This document shows, piece by piece, positions 41,761-50,993 of a stretch of DNA of 64,000 nt. Each line of letters starts with the position of its first letter. The stretch's first letter is position 1. The stretch covers positions 310,001 through 374,000 of the forward strand of contig JADJOS010000001.1 in assembly GCA_016713675.1 (NCBI GenBank), written 5' to 3'. Source of the DNA: Acidobacteriota bacterium (GTDB lineage Bacteria > Acidobacteriota > Blastocatellia > Pyrinomonadales > Pyrinomonadaceae). The position numbers and the translations under genes are program-made. The notes under the pieces are model-generated. The model worked only from the letters and a program-made list of their open reading frames with translations. It had not been told where the DNA came from and did not search any database.

Positions 41761-42387
41761 ATGGGAATGCATATCGGACTTGTTGCTGTGCGGGGTTCGG
41801 TTTCGGAGTTTATCGACGCCTTTGCGGAGGTTTGGCCGAAGTTTGAGATCGTCGCGACGAAAGACGGCTTTGCAAATGAAGACGAGATCTGGGCTTGGAA
41901 GGATGCAAACGAGCGCTTTGTGTCGGCTGCGGACTGGACCAAAGCCGATCCCGGCCAAGAGGTATACGTAATCTGTCAGGACGGACAATGGGCGGTGCTG
42001 ATGGACTTTAGCTACGTGCTCGCGACCGATGAGAAGGCTCTTGCTCAGCTTAGTGAGCGGTTCGGCTCGGCCCTCTCTTTCGTCGCACAGACCACGAGCG
42101 GATGCGCATTCTTTTGGAACTACGAATCGGGCGAAATGAAGCGGTCGATCCAGAGCGTCGACGGAGAAGCGGAACTGGCCGGCGAAGCTCTGACCCAAGA
42201 GGCAGGCATAGACATTCAACACTATTACATGAATGAGACCGAGCAATTGATGCAGGCATTTGGCCTTTCCAAACTCGATCAGCTTCTCGTTCCGGCAACC
42301 GCCGTCGCGATCGCCGTCGCCGACCGGACAGACTATTCGGACCTCCACGTTGAAGCAAAGGCAAAACCGTGGTGGAAGTTCTGCTAA
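41761..42387 (+). CDS. hypothetical cytoplasmic protein
   Basis: 208 residues without signal peptide or membrane helix. Recognisable segments are GMHIGLVAVRGSVSEFIDAF at the start, WTKADPGQEVYVICQDGQWAVLMDFSYVL in the middle and KLDQLLVPATAVAIAVA near the end, with frequent Trp. It has the balanced composition of a folded protein. Start ATG 41761 follows AGAGGGAAAAGG, a plausible ribosome-binding site. A short run of AACAGT words stands upstream. No family recognised. It borders the REP/RAYT region and may be accessory. Confidence 0.6.
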   Translation: MGMHIGLVAVRGSVSEFIDAFAEVWPKFEIVATKDGFANEDEIWAWKDANERFVSAADWTKADPGQEVYVICQDGQWAVLMDFSYVLATDEKALAQLSERFGSALSFVAQTTSGCAFFWNYESGEMKRSIQSVDGEAELAGEALTQEAGIDIQHYYMNETEQLMQAFGLSKLDQLLVPATAVAIAVADRTDYSDLHVEAKAKPWWKFC

Positions 42388-42480
42388 TAAACAATTTCGA
42401 CCACGTTGTTGACATAAAAAAAACGACTGCATAACGGGTATATCACCGTCTTCGACGGTTCGGGGATGTGGGCGGTTATC

Positions 42481-42770
42481 CCCACGGTTTGCACCGTGGG
42501 CTGCAGTTATGTTGTCGGCGTCGTCTGGCATCGCCGGTCTGCGATAGATCTCACAGGCTTGCCTTACTCGCCGAGCGGAAAGCGTCTTTCGGAGGCCTTG
42601 TGCTGTGGGGCATAGCGGGGTGGTCGGTCGGAAAAGCATAGCTTTTCCGCTCGGCGAATCAGAGCTCAAAGCACAGGTTTTCCGCCCGGCGAAGCGGAGC
42701 TCAAAGCAAATGTTTTCCGCTCGGCGAATTAGAGCTCAAAGCAAATGTTTTCCGTTCGGTGAATAAAAGC
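42481..42770. repeat. REP-like palindrome and four-unit array, left flank of RAYT remnant
   Basis: A hairpin CCCACGG/CCGTGGG stands at 42481-42500. From 42625 a palindrome GTCGGAAAAGC/GCTTTTCCGCTCGG leads into units of about 35 bp starting near 42641, 42676, 42712 and 42747, each TTTTCCG(C/T)(T/C)CGG(C/T)GAA followed by GAGCTCAAAGC or a variant. An isolated CGCCGAGCGGAAAGC lies at 42568. The GAGCGGAAAA word is the same as that of the palindrome at 43219-43254 on the other side of the transposase remnant. Confidence 0.8.
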
Positions 42771-42791
42771 TTAGCTTCTCCACCAGGAAAG

Positions 42792-43204
42792 CTATCTCCA
42801 GTCTATTTTCAAATGGTCAGTCAGCAAAGGCTCATCAGCCTTGGACCCTGCCCACAGTCTCGCACTCGAAAATCTATATTTTAACGGATCGTCTACAAAT
42901 CCTGCACGAACAGGATTCTGGTGAATATACTCGACCTTTTGGTGAAACGTGTCTTCGCCAAATATCTCAAGCGAGTGCGAAGGGCATCGCTCATCTCTTT
43001 CTGTGAATAAACGAGCAAGTGAACGTGATCGAGCATGATCACATACGCGAGAATTAGTATGCCATGCTTCGTTCGAACTTCGCTGAATGCATCGCACAGT
43101 ATCTGTTTTACTTTGTCAGTACGAAAGATCGGCAAGCGGTGATGGGCTATCGAAGTGAAATAATATGCAGGTATTGTTCGGGATATCCGGAACATAGATA
43201 TCAT
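42792..43204 (-). pseudogene. RAYT (REP-associated tyrosine transposase) remnant, frameshifted and shortened
   Basis: The N-terminal frame (from 43204) reads RISRTIPAYYFTSIAHHR, then KVKQILCDAFSEVR and MLDHVHLLVYS with the HUH metal motif. The C-terminal frame, one step over, reads KVEYIHQNPVRAGFVDDPL and YRFSSARLWAG, including the Y-I-x-x-N-P-V box with the catalytic tyrosine. Between them about 35 residues of the family are missing and the frame changes near 42960-42990. RAYTs are IS200-like single-copy enzymes that spread REP sequences. This one is probably inactive. REP-like palindromes lie on both sides. Confidence 0.88.
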
Positions 43205-43218
43205 GCCTTTTCTTATTC

Positions 43219-43254
43219 ACCGAGCGGAAAAGCACAGCTTTTCCGCTCGGCGAG
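43219..43254. repeat. REP-like palindrome, right flank of RAYT remnant
   Basis: ACCGAGCGGAAAAGC, loop ACA, GCTTTTCCGCTCGGCGA: 15-bp arms with one mismatch (T against G at the outer end). It lies 15 bp upstream of the RAYT start. Same word as the 42625-42770 array. Confidence 0.85.
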
Positions 43255-43314
43255 AAGATTCTAAACATTTATTCAAAAACTTACCAATTCCGTGTCGGCG
43301 ATCTTAGATCTTTC

Positions 43315-43343
43315 TTGACATTGCGTTGCATCGTTGATACACT
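43315..43343 (+). promoter_or_regulatory. sigma-70-type promoter
   Basis: TTGACA (43315-43320), 17-bp spacer, TACACT (43338-43343). It precedes the 43381 gene by about 40 bp; GGAGGGAG follows at 43365-43372. Confidence 0.65.
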
Positions 43344-43380
43344 TTATGATGTGTAATTCATGTTGGAGGGAGTTTACGTT

Positions 43381-43776
43381 GTGAGGAAGATCAAATGGGA
43401 GACGTTCGAGGGGCGGCAGCAGCCGTATCGGTCGAGCCGCGAGCCGCGGGTGACGTTGGGGCCGAAGGGGACATTTTATCTGAACGGCGTGGCATATGAG
43501 GTGCTTGGGTCGCCGGCGGCGGTCGAGATGCAGAATGACGACAGTGGGCGTATCGTCGGGCTGATACCGACCGACCCGCAAAAGACGAACGCCTTTAAGA
43601 TCGTCACACACGGCAAGGCCGGAAGTTACAGACGCATATGTGCTTCGACATTTTGCCGCCACCTGCGGATCAAACCGCGCGAGACCATTGTATTTAACAA
43701 CCCCGATCTGGATGACAAAGGCCGGCTCGTCCTCGATCTCGATTCGACAACTGTGATCGGGCGCGGAGCACGATGA
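43381..43776 (+). CDS. hypothetical small protein
   Basis: 131 residues from GTG 43381. I choose the GTG because GGAGGGAG stands 8 bp before it and overlaps the alternative ATG at 43360. The sequence is basic and beta-rich (VRKIKWETFEGRQQPYRSS, RVTLGPKGTFYLNGVAYEVL, KIVTHGKAGSYRRICASTFCRHL, KPRETIVFNNPDLDDKGRLV). No signal or membrane segment. A short beta-barrel or DNA/RNA-binding fold is possible. Its own promoter (43315-43343) suggests a monocistronic gene. No family recognised. Confidence 0.65.
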   Translation: MRKIKWETFEGRQQPYRSSREPRVTLGPKGTFYLNGVAYEVLGSPAAVEMQNDDSGRIVGLIPTDPQKTNAFKIVTHGKAGSYRRICASTFCRHLRIKPRETIVFNNPDLDDKGRLVLDLDSTTVIGRGAR

Positions 43777-44126
43777 ACAGTGGTCAGTGGTCAGAAATTA
43801 TCTTGAGATTCCGCCGAGCGGTCTTTGATCAACGACCGTGTTGGCACGCTCGTTCACACTCGCGTTTCCGCACGCGATCTTGCGAAAAAAACTCTTCCCT
43901 TTTCCTCACAATTATCGTATAACTAATTCGGATAGATGGCATAAGCTGTAATAATGCTTGCATCTCTTGACCGAAACCAGCCATCCAATGTTTGCGACCT
44001 GCAGTTTTTGGCCCTATGAACAACGCACAACTAAAAATTGATAGATCTCGGGCAAATTGTGCTATACTAGCGTCAGCTTCGCTTTCATGTGCCGCGAAAG
44101 CCTGCCTTTCAACAAAGAAATCATCA
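43777..44126. other. 350-bp spacer with a possible dacB promoter
   Basis: No gene is supported. AACAGTGGTCAGTGGTCAG at the left edge is a short tandem word. An extended -10 box (TGC-TATACT, 44060-44068) with a poor -35 (TTGATA, 44038-44043, 19 bp away) lies about 60 bp before the dacB ATG and is the best promoter candidate. Confidence 0.5.
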
Positions 44127-45509
44127 ATGTTCAGATCTATCACAACAAAAGCCATTGGGTTATGCATCGCCGTCTTAGTAACGGCCGCCGCCGGAATCGC
44201 CCAGCCGGCACCGTTCCTACAGGACATCAAGGTCCGCAATACGACGCCGACGCCGTACCCGAGCTCGACACCGCTTGTAAAAAAGACCGGCGGTTCGACG
44301 ATGGCAGGCGTTCCCTCGTCCAATGCCGTCCGGACGATGTTCCCGGCCCTTGCGGCTGTCGAAATTCCGGGTTACTCCGGCGTTATCGTCGAGACTCTCG
44401 ACGGCAAGATCGTACTCGAAACTAACTCGGGACTTTTGTTCAATCCGGCATCGAACGTAAAGGTGGCGACGACGTACGCGGTTCTTAAGACATTCGGCCC
44501 CGAGTTCCGTTTTCAGACAATGGTCTATACCGACGGTGCGATCGACCGAAATACCGGCACGCTGAACGGCAACGTTTACGTATCGGGCAAGGATCCGATC
44601 TTCGGATTTGAGCACGCCGTCGCAGTTGCCAACGAGCTGAACCGGCTGGGCATCCGCACCGTAATGGGCGACCTGATCGTGACGGACAATTTCGCCATGA
44701 ATTACAGCGGTTCGTCGCTAAATTCGGCAAAATTATTATCGGGCACGCTTGATGCGTCGAAACGCAGTGCGGGAGCGACGCGGGTCTGGCTCAACTATCT
44801 TTCGTATTCAGGCAAATACGGCCAGGTTAGCGGCGTTCCGAGCGTTTATTTTTCCGGAGCGACCTACGTCCAGCCGATACCGAGCAATCTGCAGCTGCTG
44901 TTCACGCATGAGTCGGCACCGCTGCGCGAGATCATCAAAGCGATGATGTGCTACTCGAACAATTTTCTGAGCGAACGCCTCGGCGAAATGCTGGGCGGGC
45001 CTTTTGCGGTCTCGCGTGTCGTACAGCAAAATGCCGGCATTGCTCCGAACGAATTTTCGCTGGCGACCTCGAGCGGCCTCGGCTTTAACAGAGTGACGCC
45101 GAACGCAATGATGAAGCTGCTTCGTGCTCTCAGAAACGACCTCAGCCGATACAAGATGACGTTTGTCGACGTCATGCCGGTCGCCGGCATCGACAACGGC
45201 ACGCTCGCCGGACGGTTCGATTCTGATTTTGCTCCGGGCAGCGTCGTCGGCAAGACCGGCACACTCCCCAACACCGACGCCGGCGTCAGTGCCCTGTCGG
45301 GCGAGATCAACACGCGTAACGGCAAACTGCTGTTCGTGATATTCAACCAACGCGGCAGCGTACCGAGATTCCGGGCGTTCCAGAACAGTTTCGTATCGCT
45401 CGTCCAAGGGCAGTTCGGCGGGGCCCAATCGATCGGCTACCAGCCGACTTCGCTCGACGTACTGCTCGCCAGAACGCGAATCGTAAATCCTCGCGGCCAG
45501 TCGTATTAA
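44127..45509 (+). CDS. dacB: D-alanyl-D-alanine carboxypeptidase/endopeptidase (PBP4 family, S13)
   Basis: 460 residues from ATG 44127, where the signal peptide begins (TTKAIGLCIAVLVTAAAGIAQ). The S13 penicillin-binding motifs are all present: S109-N-V-K112, Ser-Asn-Asn in MMCYSNNFLSERLGE and KTG in VVGKTGTLPNTDAG. The insertion between motif one and two (NVYVSGKDPIFG, VMGDLIVTDNFAM) is the typical PBP4 domain II/III region. The enzyme trims pentapeptides and cleaves cross-links in the periplasm. A terminator at 45535-45567 ends the transcript. Confidence 0.92.
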   Translation: MFRSITTKAIGLCIAVLVTAAAGIAQPAPFLQDIKVRNTTPTPYPSSTPLVKKTGGSTMAGVPSSNAVRTMFPALAAVEIPGYSGVIVETLDGKIVLETNSGLLFNPASNVKVATTYAVLKTFGPEFRFQTMVYTDGAIDRNTGTLNGNVYVSGKDPIFGFEHAVAVANELNRLGIRTVMGDLIVTDNFAMNYSGSSLNSAKLLSGTLDASKRSAGATRVWLNYLSYSGKYGQVSGVPSVYFSGATYVQPIPSNLQLLFTHESAPLREIIKAMMCYSNNFLSERLGEMLGGPFAVSRVVQQNAGIAPNEFSLATSSGLGFNRVTPNAMMKLLRALRNDLSRYKMTFVDVMPVAGIDNGTLAGRFDSDFAPGSVVGKTGTLPNTDAGVSALSGEINTRNGKLLFVIFNQRGSVPRFRAFQNSFVSLVQGQFGGAQSIGYQPTSLDVLLARTRIVNPRGQSY

Positions 45510-45534
45510 CGGTCAGAGCGAATCCAATCATTTC

Positions 45535-45567
45535 AAAAAGGGAGCATGGAATTTGCTCCCTTTTTTT
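45535..45567 (+). terminator. Rho-independent terminator after dacB
   Basis: GGGAGCA, loop TGGAATT, TGCTCCC, then seven T; preceded by five A. It lies 26 bp past the dacB stop. Confidence 0.93.
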
Positions 45568-45600
45568 ATTCAATGGTGCATGCGATAATCCGTATCTTAA

Positions 45601-47337
45601 ATGGCGACAAACGAGACCGAACAAATTGAGCCCGAGGAATCGCCGGAAATGCTGGCCGAGCCCGAGGCGATCGCTGAGCCTGTGACCAAGCAAACGAGCG
45701 TCGCACGTTCGGCGGGGATCGTTTCAATTGCGGTCATGTTCTCGCGCGTTTTGGGGTTGGTGCGCGAAATGATATTTGCGCGTTATTTCGGTGCGGGCTT
45801 TTTGATGGACGCTTATGTGGTGGCGTTTCGAATACCGAATGTACTCCGCGATCTGTTTGCCGAAGGCGCCTTGTCGGTCGCGTTCGTCAAAGTTTTCACG
45901 GATTATCAGGTAAACAAAGGCGAGAAAGAGGCGTGGCGTTTGGCAAGCCTGGTACTCAACCTGCTGGCCGTGATATTGAGCGTGGTGTGCATCGTTGGGA
46001 TCATCTTTTCGCGGCAGTTCGTCGATCTTGTTGCGGATGGCTTTTCACCCGAAAAAGCAGCACTTGCGACGACGCTGACGCAGATAATGTTCCCGTTCAT
46101 CCTGCTTGTCGCACTCGCGGCGGTGGCGATGGGCGTGCTCAATACCAAGGGCGTTTTCGGCATTCCGGCGTCGGCATCAACTGTGTTCAATATCGTTTCG
46201 ATCGCTTTTGGTTTGGGGCTCGCATACTGGCTGAGCGGCGGCGGCTGGCTGAATGCGGGCGATGAGAATGCTATTCCCGAATCCTCAGCACAATGGGCAA
46301 TTATCGGTATGTCGATCGGCACACTTATCGGAGGCGGTGCGCAGTTCTTTATGCAGATACCGTCGCTGTTCAAGGTCGGTTTCCGTTTTTCGCCGGTGCT
46401 GAGCTTGATCGATCCGGGCATTAAAAAGGTTGCGGCACTGATGGCACCGGCGATAATCGGAACCTCGGCGGTACAGGTCAACGTACTGATAAACACGTAC
46501 TTTGTCTCAAATATCGAAGGCGCGCAAGGGTGGCTCAATTTCGGATTCCGGCTGATGCAGTTGCCGATCGGTGTATTCGGCGTCGCGGTCGGAACCGCAG
46601 CGATTCCGGTAATGTCACGCCTCGCGAGCGAAGGCAAGATCAAAGATCTGCGAGATACGATCTCGTCGTCGATGAACCTCGTTTTCCTAATGACGCTGCC
46701 GTCCGCCTGCGGCCTGATCGTGCTCGGCGAACCGATAATCCGGCTGATCTACGAACGCGGCAAATTTGACGAGACCGCGACGACCATGACCGCCGCGGCT
46801 CTTGCCGGCTATTCGATCGGCCTGACAGGCTATGCCGCGATCAAGATCTTATCGCCCGCGTTCTACGCGCTTGATGACGCCAAAACGCCGATGCTCATTG
46901 CATTGGGCTCGATCGCCGTCAATTTCATCGGCAGCTACGGGCTTCGGGAATGGCTGTCGCACTACGGCGTGACGCCCGAAACGCCGCACGGCTACGGCCA
47001 CGTCGGTGTTGCACTGGCAACGTCGATCGTCGCGATCGTCAATTTTCTGGCGCTCGCATTGATATTGCGTAGGCGCATCAAACGGCTCAACGGCCGCGAT
47101 ATCTTTTTCTCGTTCGCGAAGATCACGGCGGCGTCGGCCGTGTTGTCGGTGGTCTGTTATTTTAGCTACCACTTTATGGTCGGGCAATTTGGCGTCGCCG
47201 GATTGCCGCTGCGTCTGGCCGAGGCTTTTGTACCGATCGGGCTCGGCGGGATCGCGTTTGTGATAGTCGCCAAATTGCTGCGGGTGACCGAACTCGAGCA
47301 GGCGTTTGGAATGCTGCGGAGGAAATTAGGGAGATGA
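45601..47337 (+). CDS. murJ: lipid II flippase MurJ
   Basis: 578 residues with about 14 membrane helices and a polar N-terminal extension of about 35 residues. The MATE-like signatures are SAGIVSIAVMFSRVLGLVREM in helix one, the RIPNVLRDLFAEGALSVAFV loop with conserved Arg and Glu, and QINxR-like ones in the following helices. It moves lipid II across the inner membrane for peptidoglycan synthesis. Start ATG 45601 follows the dacB terminator by 33 bp. Its last four bases overlap the gamma-carbonic anhydrase gene. Confidence 0.95.
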   Translation: MATNETEQIEPEESPEMLAEPEAIAEPVTKQTSVARSAGIVSIAVMFSRVLGLVREMIFARYFGAGFLMDAYVVAFRIPNVLRDLFAEGALSVAFVKVFTDYQVNKGEKEAWRLASLVLNLLAVILSVVCIVGIIFSRQFVDLVADGFSPEKAALATTLTQIMFPFILLVALAAVAMGVLNTKGVFGIPASASTVFNIVSIAFGLGLAYWLSGGGWLNAGDENAIPESSAQWAIIGMSIGTLIGGGAQFFMQIPSLFKVGFRFSPVLSLIDPGIKKVAALMAPAIIGTSAVQVNVLINTYFVSNIEGAQGWLNFGFRLMQLPIGVFGVAVGTAAIPVMSRLASEGKIKDLRDTISSSMNLVFLMTLPSACGLIVLGEPIIRLIYERGKFDETATTMTAAALAGYSIGLTGYAAIKILSPAFYALDDAKTPMLIALGSIAVNFIGSYGLREWLSHYGVTPETPHGYGHVGVALATSIVAIVNFLALALILRRRIKRLNGRDIFFSFAKITAASAVLSVVCYFSYHFMVGQFGVAGLPLRLAEAFVPIGLGGIAFVIVAKLLRVTELEQAFGMLRRKLGR

Positions 47338-47846
47338 TCAGGACATTCAATTCGATCGAACCAAAGGTTCACGAGTCCGTATTTGTCGCCGAGGATGCCG
47401 TGATCATCGGCGATGTCGAGATCGGTGCGGACGCGAGTATTTGGTACGGTAGCGTGGTCCGCGGCGATGTCAGCTACATTCGCATCGGTGCGAGGACCAA
47501 TATTCAAGATATGACGATGATCCACGTCAGCTCCGATTTTGGCCCGACCATTGTCGAAGACGAGGTGACCGTGGGCCATCGCGTGACGCTGCACGGCTGC
47601 CACGTCGAACGCCAATGCCTGATCGGCATGAGCGCGACCATTATGGACCATGCCCGCATCGGCGAGCAGTCGATCATCGGTGCAGGTTCGCTCGTCTCGC
47701 CGGGAACGATAATTCCGCCGCGAGTGCTCGCGATCGGTTCGCCGGCCCGCGTCAAACGCGACCTGACCGAGGCCGAGATCGCATATCTCGACACGTCCTG
47801 GCGAAACTACGTCGAACTAAAGCAGCATTACGTCACGACAACGTAG
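47334..47846 (+). CDS. gamma-class carbonic anhydrase-like hexapeptide protein
   Basis: 170 residues folding as a left-handed beta-helix: repeats of hexapeptides such as VIIGDVEIGADASIWYGSVVRGD, followed by a C-terminal helix. Metal-ligand histidines are in MIHVSS, VGHRV and LHGCHV, in the spacing of the gamma-carbonic anhydrase group (YrdA/CaiE-like). It may hydrate CO2 or bind metal only. Translationally coupled to murJ through ATGA. Confidence 0.88.
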   Translation: MIRTFNSIEPKVHESVFVAEDAVIIGDVEIGADASIWYGSVVRGDVSYIRIGARTNIQDMTMIHVSSDFGPTIVEDEVTVGHRVTLHGCHVERQCLIGMSATIMDHARIGEQSIIGAGSLVSPGTIIPPRVLAIGSPARVKRDLTEAEIAYLDTSWRNYVELKQHYVTTT

Positions 47847-47870
47847 AATTTGAATTTCAGGTAAAATTAA

Positions 47871-47936
47871 AACAGGATATACAGGATGGACAGGATCAGT
47901 CGATCTTTTATCCTGCTTATCCTGGCCATCCTGTTT
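47871..47936. repeat. tandem-arm palindrome of CAGGAT words
   Basis: Left arm (47871-47896) has CAGGAT three times at 9-bp spacing; right arm (47910-47936) has ATCCTG three times at 9-bp spacing. It sits between the carbonic anhydrase and hisS, ending just before the hisS start, and is the intact relative of the element at 9440-9487. Confidence 0.8.
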
Positions 47937-47944
47937 AATTTCTT

Positions 47945-49291
47945 ATGGCAAGTACTAAACCAGCCCGCGGCACACGCGATTTTTTGCCCGCCGATGTCCG
48001 TAAACGCGACTATGTGATCGGCGTGATCAAAGAGGTGTACGCGAGCTACGGCTTTGAGCCGCTCGAAACGCCGGCGTTCGAAAACCTCGAAACACTGATG
48101 GGCAAATACGGCGACGAAGGCAATCAGCTCGTATTTCGCATTTTGAAACGCGGCGAAAAGCTTGATGTCAGCGGCGGAGAATCAGGGCTCGCCGACCTGG
48201 CTTTGAGATACGATCTGACAGTTCCATTGGCTCGCGTCGTCGCGAACAACAAGAACGAGCTGCCCAAATTCTTCAAACGCTATCAGATACAGCCGGTTTG
48301 GCGGGCAGATAGGCCTGCACGCGGGCGCTTTCGTGAGTTTTACCAATGTGATGTGGACGCGATCGGTTCTGAGTCGATGGTGGTCGAGGCCGAGGTCTTG
48401 TCGGCGGTCAGCGAAATATTGCGGCGGCTCGGCTTTACGGATTTTACGATCCGGCTCAATCACCGTCAGGTCTTGACCGACATTCTCGACACCGCCGGAG
48501 TGCCCGACGAACTCCACACCGACGCGCTTGTTGCCATCGACAAAATGGACAAGATCGGCGCCGAAGGCGTAGCGGCAGAGCTTGCGACCCGCGGCATCGC
48601 CGAAGATTCGGCAGCGATGCTGATGCAGATCTTTGCAAAAACGCAGGAGATATTGAATCAGGAAAAAGACATCAACCGCACGATAGTCGCCAATCTGATC
48701 AATATCGTCAGCAACGAAACTTTGTCCGAACTCGGCCAAATTCTGAAATTTGCTGACAAAGCACCGATCCTCATCGACCCGAGCCTCGCTCGCGGCCTTT
48801 CGTATTACACCGGAGCGATCATGGAGATCACGGTGCCGGACCTCGCCGGAAGCCTAGGCGGCGGCGGGCGTTATGACGGGCTGATCGGCATGTTCGGCAA
48901 AGAGCAGATACCGGCGTGCGGATTTTCCCTCGGGCTTGAGCGGATCTTGGTCGTGATGGACGAAAAGAATATGTTCCCGCCCGAGATCGCCGCGTCAAGA
49001 TCGGCGGACGTGATGGTCACGATCTGGAATGAAGAGTCGATTGCCGATTCGCTCAAACTCGCCGCCGACCTTAGAAAACAGGGCCTGCGGGTAACGGTCT
49101 ATCCTGAGGCCGACAAGCTCGGCAAGCAGTTCAAATACGCAGATTCGATCGACGTGCCGTTCGTATGTGTTTTAGGCGACGAAGAAAAGTCGAGCGGAAA
49201 TGTGAAGCTCAAGAACATGACCTCGGGCGACGAAACGAAGCTGCCGATCAAGGAGATCGGCAACGCCATCCGCAGTTCCTTCACTGAATAG
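47945..49291 (+). CDS. hisS: histidyl-tRNA synthetase
   Basis: 448 residues, class II synthetase. Motif 2 is PARGRFREFYQCDVD, the histidine-specific loop is LARGLSYYTGAIMEI and motif 3 is ACGFSLGLERIL; the C-terminal anticodon-binding domain runs from about 345 (DVMVTIWNEES). It charges tRNA-His. Start ATG follows the CAGGAT palindrome by 8 bp, with the right arm near the ribosome-binding site. Essential housekeeping gene, unlinked here to aspS. Confidence 0.96.
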   Translation: MASTKPARGTRDFLPADVRKRDYVIGVIKEVYASYGFEPLETPAFENLETLMGKYGDEGNQLVFRILKRGEKLDVSGGESGLADLALRYDLTVPLARVVANNKNELPKFFKRYQIQPVWRADRPARGRFREFYQCDVDAIGSESMVVEAEVLSAVSEILRRLGFTDFTIRLNHRQVLTDILDTAGVPDELHTDALVAIDKMDKIGAEGVAAELATRGIAEDSAAMLMQIFAKTQEILNQEKDINRTIVANLINIVSNETLSELGQILKFADKAPILIDPSLARGLSYYTGAIMEITVPDLAGSLGGGGRYDGLIGMFGKEQIPACGFSLGLERILVVMDEKNMFPPEIAASRSADVMVTIWNEESIADSLKLAADLRKQGLRVTVYPEADKLGKQFKYADSIDVPFVCVLGDEEKSSGNVKLKNMTSGDETKLPIKEIGNAIRSSFTE

Positions 49292-49310
49292 CTGCCAACA
49301 ACAATAGAAA

Positions 49311-50993
49311 ATGCACCGCAAACTCGAACCCAAACTGCTGACCGTCCTTCGCGAGGGCTATACACTAAAGCAGTTTCGGGGTGACCTGTTGGGCGGATTG
49401 ACGGTCGGCGTCGTCGCATTGCCGCTGTCGATCGCACTGGCGATAGCATCGGGCGTGAAACCCGAACAAGGGCTTTATACGGCGATATTTGCGGGCTTTG
49501 TGATCGCAGTACTGGGCGGCTCGCGTGCACAGATCAGCGGCCCGACCGGCGCGTTCATCGTCATCGTGTACGGCATCGTCCAGAAGTACGGCTACGACGG
49601 ACTTGTCGTCGCGACGCTGATCGCCGGAATCCTGCTCATAATAATGGGGCTCGCCCGAATGGGCGCCTTTCTCAAATTCGTTCCGTATCCGGTCGTCATC
49701 GGATTTACATCGGGCATCGCGCTGATCATCTTTTCGTCGCAGGTCAGCGACTTTCTCGGCCTCAGGCTCGAAAAGGTGCCGGCGGATTTCACCGAGAAAT
49801 GGATCGAATACGTTAGACATCTCGGATCGATCGATCCGTACACGCTCGCGGTCGGTGCGGCCTCGCTGCTGATAATCGTCGCGTGGCCCAAGTTGACGCA
49901 TAAGATACCCGGGCCGCTGGTCGCGATATTAGCGGCCACGTTTGCCGTTCAATATTTTCAGATACCGGTCGATACGATCGCGTCACGTTTTGGCGAAGTG
50001 CCGAACACCTTGCCCTCGCCGCAGTTCCCAGTCGTCACGTGGCCGCTGGTGCAGCAGATGTTCTCGCCGGCGATCACGATCGCGATACTTGCGGGTCTCG
50101 AATCGCTGCTCGCGGCCGTCGTGGCTGACGGCATGACCGGAACGCGGCACCGCTCGAATATGGAATTGATAGCCCAGGGAACGGGCAATATCGTGTCAGT
50201 TATGTTTGGCGGCATTCCTGCGACCGGGGCGATCGCCCGTACCGCGACCAACATTAAAAGCGGCGGCACGACGCCGTTCTCGGCGATCATTCACTGCGTA
50301 TTTTTGCTGCTGGTGCTGCTGTTTATCGGCAAATGGGCGGCGATGATACCGATGGCGACGCTCGCGGCGATCCTGATCGTCGTTGCATATAACATGAGCG
50401 AATGGCGCGAATTCTCGCACCTGCTCAAGAGCCCTCGCGGCGATGTGGCGGTGCTGCTCGCAACGTTTCTGTTGACGGTCTTTATCGAACTAACGGTCGC
50501 GATACAGGTCGGAATTTTGCTCGCGGCATTCCTGTTCCTGCAGAAAATGTCCACCGAAACACACGTCGACGTGATAACGGATAATCTGAAAGAAGATGAA
50601 GAATTTCAGACCCGCGACATGACCGGCATCGAGATACCGCCAGGCGTCGAGGTATTTGAGATCTATGGTTCGCTGTTCTTTGGCGCGGTGCGGCAGTTCA
50701 AAGAGTCGATCCGCGTGGTCGCCACCAAACCAAAAGTGCTGATACTCAGGATGCGGCAGGTCCCAACGATAGACGCCAGCGGCGTTCACGTTCTCGAGGA
50801 GCTTGTCAGCGAAGCTCACGAAAACGGCCAGATCCTCATTTTCTCGGCAGTTTCTCGCAGCGTTTTTCGAGTTATGCGAAAGAGCGGATTTGTCGACAAG
50901 GTAGGAAGGAAGCACTTTGCAGCCGATATTTTCGCCGCACTCGACCTCGCCAAAGCACATTTGGATTCGACTGATATTGATAGAACACGATGA
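49311..50993 (+). CDS. SulP-family anion transporter with STAS domain
   Basis: 560 residues. The SulP signature region is near the N-terminus (VGVVALPLSIALAIASG, PEQGLYTAIFAGFVIAVLGG, ISGPTGAFIVIV), with about 10-12 membrane helices to residue 415. A cytoplasmic STAS domain fills the C-terminus (about 445-555; PTIDASGVHVLEELVSEAHENG). Members carry sulfate, bicarbonate or dicarboxylates. The family's substrate is not fixed by sequence; with two carbonic anhydrases in the window, bicarbonate is possible. Overlaps the DinB-like gene by 4 bp. Confidence 0.93.
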   Translation: MHRKLEPKLLTVLREGYTLKQFRGDLLGGLTVGVVALPLSIALAIASGVKPEQGLYTAIFAGFVIAVLGGSRAQISGPTGAFIVIVYGIVQKYGYDGLVVATLIAGILLIIMGLARMGAFLKFVPYPVVIGFTSGIALIIFSSQVSDFLGLRLEKVPADFTEKWIEYVRHLGSIDPYTLAVGAASLLIIVAWPKLTHKIPGPLVAILAATFAVQYFQIPVDTIASRFGEVPNTLPSPQFPVVTWPLVQQMFSPAITIAILAGLESLLAAVVADGMTGTRHRSNMELIAQGTGNIVSVMFGGIPATGAIARTATNIKSGGTTPFSAIIHCVFLLLVLLFIGKWAAMIPMATLAAILIVVAYNMSEWREFSHLLKSPRGDVAVLLATFLLTVFIELTVAIQVGILLAAFLFLQKMSTETHVDVITDNLKEDEEFQTRDMTGIEIPPGVEVFEIYGSLFFGAVRQFKESIRVVATKPKVLILRMRQVPTIDASGVHVLEELVSEAHENGQILIFSAVSRSVFRVMRKSGFVDKVGRKHFAADIFAALDLAKAHLDSTDIDRTR

